64,000 nucleotides of DNA from positions 5,022,001 through 5,086,000 of the forward strand of contig NZ_CP170544.1 of NCBI RefSeq assembly GCF_042693015.1. The letters run 5' to 3'. Made by a program: the position numbers and the translations under genes. The notes under the pieces are model-generated. The model did not search any database, was not told the origin of the DNA, and worked only from the letters and a program-made list of their open reading frames with translations. Positions 59,018 through 64,000 of this stretch are shown here, piece by piece (within the stretch, counting starts at the first letter, position 1; every line of letters starts with the position of its first letter). This DNA is from Sphingomonas_E sp042693015 (lineage in GTDB: Bacteria; Pseudomonadota; Alphaproteobacteria; Sphingomonadales; Sphingomonadaceae).

Positions 59018-62000
59018 TCAGTCCACGTCCCCATGGCCATGGCCGACGGTGATGCGCGCGGCGGTGCCGGTGGCATCGCCGGACGTCTCCCACCAATAAG
59101 CCTGCCGCTTGCGATTGCCGGTGGCGACTTCGTTGAGCGTTGCGGCATCGTAGAGACGGCCGCCCAGCATCACTTGCGCCACCTTGTCGCTGTTGCGGAT
59201 GTCGGCCGTAGGATCGGCATCGAGCACGACGAGATCGGCTAGCTTGCCCGCCTCCAGCGATCCGACATCCTTGGCGTAACCGAGCGACGTGGCGGCTGCG
59301 ATCGTGCCGGCGCGCAAAGCCTCGATCGGCGTCCAGCCGCCCCGGACGAAGCTCCACAATTCCCAATGCGCGCCAAGCCCCGGCTGCTGGCCGTGCGCGC
59401 CGATCGCGACATGGATGCCCTTGTCGGCGAGCTTCTTGGCCTCGCGCGCGGTATCGCCGTCGACATAATCCTCTTCGGGCGCGATCACGCGGCGCGCGTT
59501 CTGCGCGGCCAGCAGGGCGGGCGGCGCATGACGCGAGAGAAGCGGATGGCGCCACACATCACTATGCGCGCGCCAATAGGGGTCGCCTGCCGGGCCGCCA
59601 TAGGCGACGACGAGTGTGGGCGTGTAACCCACCGTCGTCTGCGACCAGAGGCTGACGACATCGGCGTAAAAATGTTCGAGCGGCACATTATGCTCGACCG
59701 TCGAATTGCCGTCCTGGACGTGGGTGATGTCGAGCGTGAAGAGCGATCCGCCCTCGGGCACGACCTCCATATTTTCGGCCTGCGCAGCGGCGACCACCAT
59801 CTGCCGCTGCTCGCGCCGCGGCTGGTTGTAATTCTTGACGCTGTGCGCGCCCTGCGCCTTCAGTCGACGGACGACCGCGAGCGCATCCTCATAATCGTTG
59901 ATCTCGGCATAGACGTCCGCCGCCTTGGCCCCATAGATGATTTCGCCGGTCGAGAAGGTGTGTGGGGCCAGCACCATGCCGGTCTGCTGCATCTCCGCCG
60001 CCGGGAAGATTTCCGCCGATCGTGACGAGGGGTCGTGCAGCGTCGTCGTGCCGAGTGCGAGATTGGCCATGGCCGACCAGTTCTGTTGCGGCACGATTTC
60101 ATCCTCGCCCTGCGATCCATGCGCGTGCGCATCGACCAGGCCGGGGATGATTGTCTTGCCGCTCACATCCACCAGCTTCGCGCCTGCGGGCACGGTGACG
60201 GAAGCACGCGGGCCGACGGCGATGATGCGGTCGCCGCGGATCAGGATCGTGGCATCGTCGATGATCCCGCCGTCGGCCTGCGCCATGGTGACGACACGCG
60301 CGCCGGTGAGCGCCACGGTGCCGGTCGGCTTGTCGGCGGCTACCTCCATCGAAAGCGAAGTGCCCGTGCGCGGAGCCGCGAATTTCGGCGCGTCCTCGCT
60401 CGCCGGCGCGCTGCGGAACAGGGCGCCGATTTCGGCGGTGTAGAAGGTCGGGCCGGCGCTCCAATGGATCTGGCGGCCATCGTTCGACCAGGTGATGAAG
60501 TCCGCACCGTCGCCGCTGACGCGGGTGACGGGCAGCGCGCCCGATTTGGTGTCGATCTCCACCGCCTGCTTGCCGGGCATCAGCGGCACGACGAACGCCT
60601 CATAATTCTGGCGGAAGGCAACATAGTCGCCGGCCGGCGAGACCTGATAGTCATTCACCAGCGCACCAGAGGCGTGGACGCGGCGGTTCTCGCCGGACAG
60701 GTCGGTGCTGACGAGCTGGCGCTTGTCGCCTTCATTGGCGATCAGGAAGACGCGGTCGTTGTTGGAGCCAAACTGCGGCGCGGCCGTATCCCTGGCGATG
60801 CGCACCGGCGCGCCGCCTGCTGTCGCGACGCGATAGGCGCCGGTGCCGGGATTGCCGCGCGCCGCGGTCAGATCGCCGCCTTCGCCCTGTTCGAAGACGA
60901 TGGTCTTGCCGTCGGGGGAGAAGCGCGGACGGCGATAGTGGCCGGCAACATTGGTCACGGTGCGCGCGCTGCCGCCGCTGGCCGCTACGGTGCGGATTTG
61001 ACCCAGCCCGGCATCGGTCCAGCCGACGAAGACCACAGTCTTGCCGTCGCGCGACCAGCTCGGGAACATCTCCAGCTCACCATCGCCCCGCGTCAGCCGC
61101 TTCGGCGCGCCGCCGGCGACGGGCTTGATCCATAGCTTGCCGAGTGTTTCGAAGACGATGCTGCGCCCGTCCGGCGAGGCGCTGGCCCAGCGCGGCATCT
61201 TCGTCGTGAAGCGATTGGGCGCGACCTCGATCTGCGGATGGGTCGATGTTGCCACCACGCGCGTGTCGTTGACGCGGAACGGGATCACGCCGTCGCCCGA
61301 TCCGTCCACCGTGACCCGCCGGAGCTTGCCGCCCGACCAGAGGACGATCGCCTTGTCGTCGGCCGTCCACGCCATGTTGGGATAGACGCCGGTGACGGCC
61401 CAGGTTTCCTGCACGTCGCGATCGAGCGGGCCATAGACGACGCGCTCGATGCCGGTCGCGAAATCCTTCACCCACAATTTGGTGACGTTGTTCTCGCGCC
61501 GCACGAAGGCGATCCGCTTGCCGTCGCGCGACGGCGTCGGCCGCACCGATCCGCCGACCCCCGAAACAGCGGTCGTCACCTCGCCGCTATCGACATCATA
61601 GCGCTCGATATCGAACAGGTCCGCCCGCGAATTCTGCGCATATTCGAAGATCGGGCCGGGCGAGACGTTGCGCGTGTAATAGATGCTCTTGCCGTCGGGT
61701 GCGTAGATCGGCTCGCCCAGTTCCTTCTGGAGCTGTTCGCTGGCACGCTTCACAAGCTGAACGCCGCCGCCGCCGGAGACATGGTAGAGCCACACCTCGC
61801 CGGTGCCGAGCGAGCGGCCGGTGGTGAAATGCTTCTTCGCGGCGATGAAGCGGCCGTCCGGGCTCCAACTCGGCTGGTTGAGGAGGCGGAAATCCTCCTT
61901 CGTCACCTGGCGCTTGTCGGAACCGTCGACATTCATCACCCAAATATTGTCGCCGCCGCCGCGATCGGAGGTGAAGGCGATGCGCTTGCCGTCGGGCGAG

Positions 62001-62416
62001 AAGCGCGGCTGATGCTCGAACGCCAACCCCTCGGCGATCCGCGTCGGCGTGCCGCCGGCGATCGGCATGGTGTAGATGTCGCCCAGCAAGTCGAAGGTGA
62101 TGCTGCGGCCGTCGGGCGAGACGTCGACATTCATCCAGCTCCCTTCATCGACGTCGATCCTCACCTGGCGCGTGGTGAGCCCGCGCGGCGCGTTGACGTC
62201 CCATTTGGCCGGCTTGGCGGCGGGCGCGGCGCCCGTCGCGCTCGCCGTGGGCTTCAGCGGCGGCAGCTTGATCGTCTTGTCGGGCCGCGGCGTCGTCGCC
62301 TCGTTTTCGGGCGCCTGCGTCTGTTCGACCGGCTTGTCGGCGGGCGGGTTGGTCTGTGCGGAAAGCGGCCCGGCGGCGAGGCAGAGCGCGATGGCGGTCA
62401 ATGCGCGATGTGTCAC
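59018..62416 (-). CDS. TolB/PD40 propeller fused to amidohydrolase, exported
   Basis: This 1132-residue protein has a signal peptide (ALTAIALCLAAGPLSA), a Pro-rich linker, and a propeller of about six PD40 repeats (for example FSPDGKRIAFTSD, WSPDGRFIAAKKH, FSPDGKTIVFEQGEGG) to about residue 700. An amidohydrolase domain follows, with metal motif VDAHAHG and the later GHxx-type ligands, closing with VLDADPTADIRNSDKVAQVM. Probably a periplasmic hydrolase of cyclic amides or peptides. GTG 62416 is chosen because the signal peptide starts there. Confidence 0.87.
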   Translation of the reverse strand: MTHRALTAIALCLAAGPLSAQTNPPADKPVEQTQAPENEATTPRPDKTIKLPPLKPTASATGAAPAAKPAKWDVNAPRGLTTRQVRIDVDEGSWMNVDVSPDGRSITFDLLGDIYTMPIAGGTPTRIAEGLAFEHQPRFSPDGKRIAFTSDRGGGDNIWVMNVDGSDKRQVTKEDFRLLNQPSWSPDGRFIAAKKHFTTGRSLGTGEVWLYHVSGGGGVQLVKRASEQLQKELGEPIYAPDGKSIYYTRNVSPGPIFEYAQNSRADLFDIERYDVDSGEVTTAVSGVGGSVRPTPSRDGKRIAFVRRENNVTKLWVKDFATGIERVVYGPLDRDVQETWAVTGVYPNMAWTADDKAIVLWSGGKLRRVTVDGSGDGVIPFRVNDTRVVATSTHPQIEVAPNRFTTKMPRWASASPDGRSIVFETLGKLWIKPVAGGAPKRLTRGDGELEMFPSWSRDGKTVVFVGWTDAGLGQIRTVAASGGSARTVTNVAGHYRRPRFSPDGKTIVFEQGEGGDLTAARGNPGTGAYRVATAGGAPVRIARDTAAPQFGSNNDRVFLIANEGDKRQLVSTDLSGENRRVHASGALVNDYQVSPAGDYVAFRQNYEAFVVPLMPGKQAVEIDTKSGALPVTRVSGDGADFITWSNDGRQIHWSAGPTFYTAEIGALFRSAPASEDAPKFAAPRTGTSLSMEVAADKPTGTVALTGARVVTMAQADGGIIDDATILIRGDRIIAVGPRASVTVPAGAKLVDVSGKTIIPGLVDAHAHGSQGEDEIVPQQNWSAMANLALGTTTLHDPSSRSAEIFPAAEMQQTGMVLAPHTFSTGEIIYGAKAADVYAEINDYEDALAVVRRLKAQGAHSVKNYNQPRREQRQMVVAAAQAENMEVVPEGGSLFTLDITHVQDGNSTVEHNVPLEHFYADVVSLWSQTTVGYTPTLVVAYGGPAGDPYWRAHSDVWRHPLLSRHAPPALLAAQNARRVIAPEEDYVDGDTAREAKKLADKGIHVAIGAHGQQPGLGAHWELWSFVRGGWTPIEALRAGTIAAATSLGYAKDVGSLEAGKLADLVVLDADPTADIRNSDKVAQVMLGGRLYDAATLNEVATGNRKRQAYWWETSGDATGTAARITVGHGHGDVD

Positions 62417-62497
62417 GATGTCTAATCCCTTTGCAGACCGGCAACTTATCCGATCCGGGGCAGCCGTCACGCGCAAATTCGGGCGGGCTGAGGCGGA

Positions 62498-62959
62498 TCA
62501 GCCCGTCTTGCCGACATGATCGAGCAGATTGTCCCGCACCCGCGCGACTGCCTGCTGCACCTGGCGAAACTCGTCGGCGCCCAGGCCGGAGGCGGCGACC
62601 AAAGTCTTCTGCGCGCCCTTTTCGCGGAGCGCGCGGCCGGCATCGGTCAGGCTGATGACGACCTGCCGTTCGTCGGCCGGGTCGCGCTGGCGACGGAGAA
62701 AGCCGAGCTCCTCCAGCTTCTTCAGGATCGGGGTCAGCGTGTTCGATTCGAGGAACAGCTTCTCGCCCAGGCTTTTGACGGTCTGGTTATCCTCCTCCCA
62801 CAACGCGACGATGATGATCCACTGGGTATAAGTGATCCCCAACTCCTCCAGGATCGGCTTATAGGCCCGGCCAAAAGCCAGGTTGGCCGAATAGATCGAA
62901 AAACACAGGAAATCCGCCAGCTTGGGATGGGTGGCGGGGGCAGGGGCCTTCTTGCTCAT
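62498..62959 (-). CDS. ohrR: MarR-family organic hydroperoxide sensor OhrR
   Basis: This 153-residue winged-helix repressor has the reactive cysteine Cys19 in LADFLCFSIYS, as in OhrR, with neighbouring Tyr residues, and the DNA-binding region SLGEKLFLESNTLTPILKKLEE. Oxidation by organic hydroperoxides would release it from DNA and derepress ohr. It is divergent from ohr across 147 bases that contain two operator-like repeats. Confidence 0.9.
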   Translation of the reverse strand: MSKKAPAPATHPKLADFLCFSIYSANLAFGRAYKPILEELGITYTQWIIIVALWEEDNQTVKSLGEKLFLESNTLTPILKKLEELGFLRRQRDPADERQVVISLTDAGRALREKGAQKTLVAASGLGADEFRQVQQAVARVRDNLLDHVGKTG

Positions 62960-62993
62960 GGCGATATTCCGTCGGGTTGATGCGTCTGATGCG

Positions 62994-63074
62994 TATATAG
63001 ATCGTATCCGATCAAATCGGAAGGGTTGACATTCATCCGCATCGAGTCCATTTACATCGTATCCGATCTAATCG
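62994..63074. promoter_or_regulatory. divergent ohrR/ohr promoter with two operator repeats
   Basis: Two copies of ATCGTATCCGATCNAATCG lie at 63001-63019 and 63056-63074 (18 of 19 identical, start to start 55 bases). In the first, TCCGAT-CAA-ATCGGA is a perfect palindrome. A consensus -35 (TTGACA, 63026-63031) for ohr puts its -10 near the second copy. On the other strand, a TATATA -10 (62994-62999) for ohrR puts the first copy in its promoter spacer. Confidence 0.6.
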
Positions 63075-63106
63075 TAACCGATCGCAACCCTCGAAAGGAT
63101 GATGAC

Positions 63107-63502
63107 ATGACCGAGAAGGTTTTTTACACCGGCCGCACCCACACCACTGGCGGCCCCAACGGCGCCGGCCGCAGCAGCGACGGCTTCCTCGACGTCAAGC
63201 TGCCCGATCCGCATCCGGCGGCCGAAAATCTCTTCGGCGTCGCCTGGTCGGCCTGCTACATCGGCGCGCTCGGCCTTGCCGCCGCCCAGCAGAAGATCGC
63301 ACTGCCGGCCGATACCGCGGTCGACGCGCAGATCGATCTGGTTCGCGATGCGAGCGGCTTCTTCCTGCGCGCCCGCCTCGACGTCAGCCTGCCAGGCCTC
63401 GATCGCGCGGTCGCCCAGGATCTGATCCACGCCGCGCATGCGATCTGCCCTTATTCGAAGGCCGTCCACGGCAATATCGACGTGACGACCAACCTCCTCT
63501 GA
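63107..63502 (+). CDS. ohr: organic hydroperoxide resistance peroxiredoxin Ohr
   Basis: This 131-residue OsmC/Ohr protein reduces organic hydroperoxides using lipoylated proteins. The catalytic cysteines are Cys50 (SACYIGAL) and Cys114 (HAICPYSKA), and the family opening is VFYTGRTHTTGGPNG. A longer upstream frame exists, but ATG 63107 has a GAAAGGA ribosome site and the normal Ohr N-terminus. Confidence 0.95.
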   Translation: MTEKVFYTGRTHTTGGPNGAGRSSDGFLDVKLPDPHPAAENLFGVAWSACYIGALGLAAAQQKIALPADTAVDAQIDLVRDASGFFLRARLDVSLPGLDRAVAQDLIHAAHAICPYSKAVHGNIDVTTNLL

Positions 63503-63597
63503 CCTTGCCGATGCGGATCGGGGCAGCGCCTCGATCCGCACTCCTTCGGCGGACAGGCTCCGCTGCCGGCCTGACCCGTTCGAACCGGAGAATGCAG

Positions 63598-64000
63598 ATG
63601 TTCAGGATAATGCTTCCCGCCGCGCTGCTCGCTCTTGGCGTCGCCAATCCCGCGAGCGCCCAGAGTGCCGCCGAGATAGTGGGGCCAGCCGCCGTCGCGC
63701 CGCTCGCGGCGCCGCAGCCGCCAGCCCGCCTCATCGTCGATCCGCCGCTCGCCGGGCCGCTCGCCGACGGGAAGGTCTTCATCCAGTATCGCGCCGAAAA
63801 TCTGCGGATCGTGCCGGTGTTCGGCGCCAAGGCGCTCAATGTCACGCCACGCATCGGCCATATCCATGTCGAGGTCGACGATGCGCCCTGGCATTGGGCG
63901 GATGCCAGTGGGGAGCCGGTGATCCTCGTCGGCCTGCCCGCGGGTCCGCACAAGGTGAGGATGACGCTCGCCGATGCCAATCATCGGCCGCTCGACAGCA
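63598..64000 (+). CDS. DUF6130-type secreted protein, truncated by window edge
   Basis: At least 134 residues; no stop before the end. A signal peptide (LPAALLALGVANPASA) is followed by a Pro-rich segment and a domain with FIQYRAENLRIVPVFG and RIGHIHVEVDDAPWHWADASG and LVGLPAGPHKVRMTLAD. The layout fits DUF6130; the His-rich HIHVEV region could bind metal. ATG 63598 has a CCGGAG site at proper spacing; ATG 63592 is too close. Confidence 0.7.
   Translation, partial: MFRIMLPAALLALGVANPASAQSAAEIVGPAAVAPLAAPQPPARLIVDPPLAGPLADGKVFIQYRAENLRIVPVFGAKALNVTPRIGHIHVEVDDAPWHWADASGEPVILVGLPAGPHKVRMTLADANHRPLDS

Overview
The window reads as chromosomal DNA of a sphingomonad (Sphingomonadales, Alphaproteobacteria). 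The evidence is the high GC content, the abundant GTG/TTG starts, the F0 operon with split b and b' subunits (atpI-B-E-F'-F), the Xanthomonas/Caulobacter-type TonB receptor, a GTA-type holin, and many families common in sphingomonads (EthD, KshA-like Rieske oxygenase, PD40-amidohydrolase). No prophage, insertion sequence, CRISPR array, rRNA or tRNA gene was recognised. The last gene runs off the right edge.

Layout. 0-8 kb is housekeeping: glnE, a PrxQ/Bcp peroxiredoxin with a DUF455 protein, an M23 endopeptidase, an A-type Fe-S carrier, exonuclease III, a periplasmic cyclophilin and a PAS protein with a degenerate kinase dimerisation domain. 8-15.6 kb is an envelope-lipid neighbourhood. On the minus strand lie lptF-lptG and then a tight trio of fatty-acid hydroxylase, GNAT-fold acyltransferase and lipocalin-like protein. 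On the plus strand lie DUF2141, a DAGK-family lipid kinase and a TAM41-like nucleotidyltransferase. I read this as a candidate sphingolipid (ceramide) synthesis, modification and export module; it is the most interesting region of the window. 15.8-21.2 kb holds an orphan GTA-type holin, a DMT-family protein, hslV and hslU separated by a D-amino-acid-oxidase-like gene, a secreted unknown and radC. 21.4-27.7 kb holds the ydbH-ynbE-ydbL lipid-bridge operon followed by the F0 ATP synthase operon. 27.8-33.4 kb holds an acyltransferase, uvrC, recO and an MDR oxidoreductase. 33.4-38 kb holds two divergent Kef-type antiporters and a His-rich zinc exporter.

38-50 kb is a catabolic-looking accessory region: EthD protein, KshA-like Rieske oxygenase, alpha/beta hydrolase, two SDRs, amidohydrolase, hotdog protein, AraC regulator, M20 peptidase and GST. 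A compositionally different orphan gene sits inside it at 40.3-41.3 kb. 50-64 kb holds a GGDEF-EAL protein, a TonB receptor translationally coupled to a periplasmic protein, a DUF1624 membrane protein, cardiolipin synthase, a PD40-amidohydrolase fusion, a divergent ohrR/ohr pair with visible operators, and a truncated DUF6130 gene.

Repeats. Eight intergenic sites carry hairpin elements of one family. Flanks (GTCA at the left, often RTCCA at the right) and a short loop are conserved, while the stems change in a paired way. Six of the sites hold two hairpins facing each other (REP/BIME-like). A separate 31-base element encoding the start of a peptide MA(I/T)LNFLNFG occurs twice, 25 kb apart.
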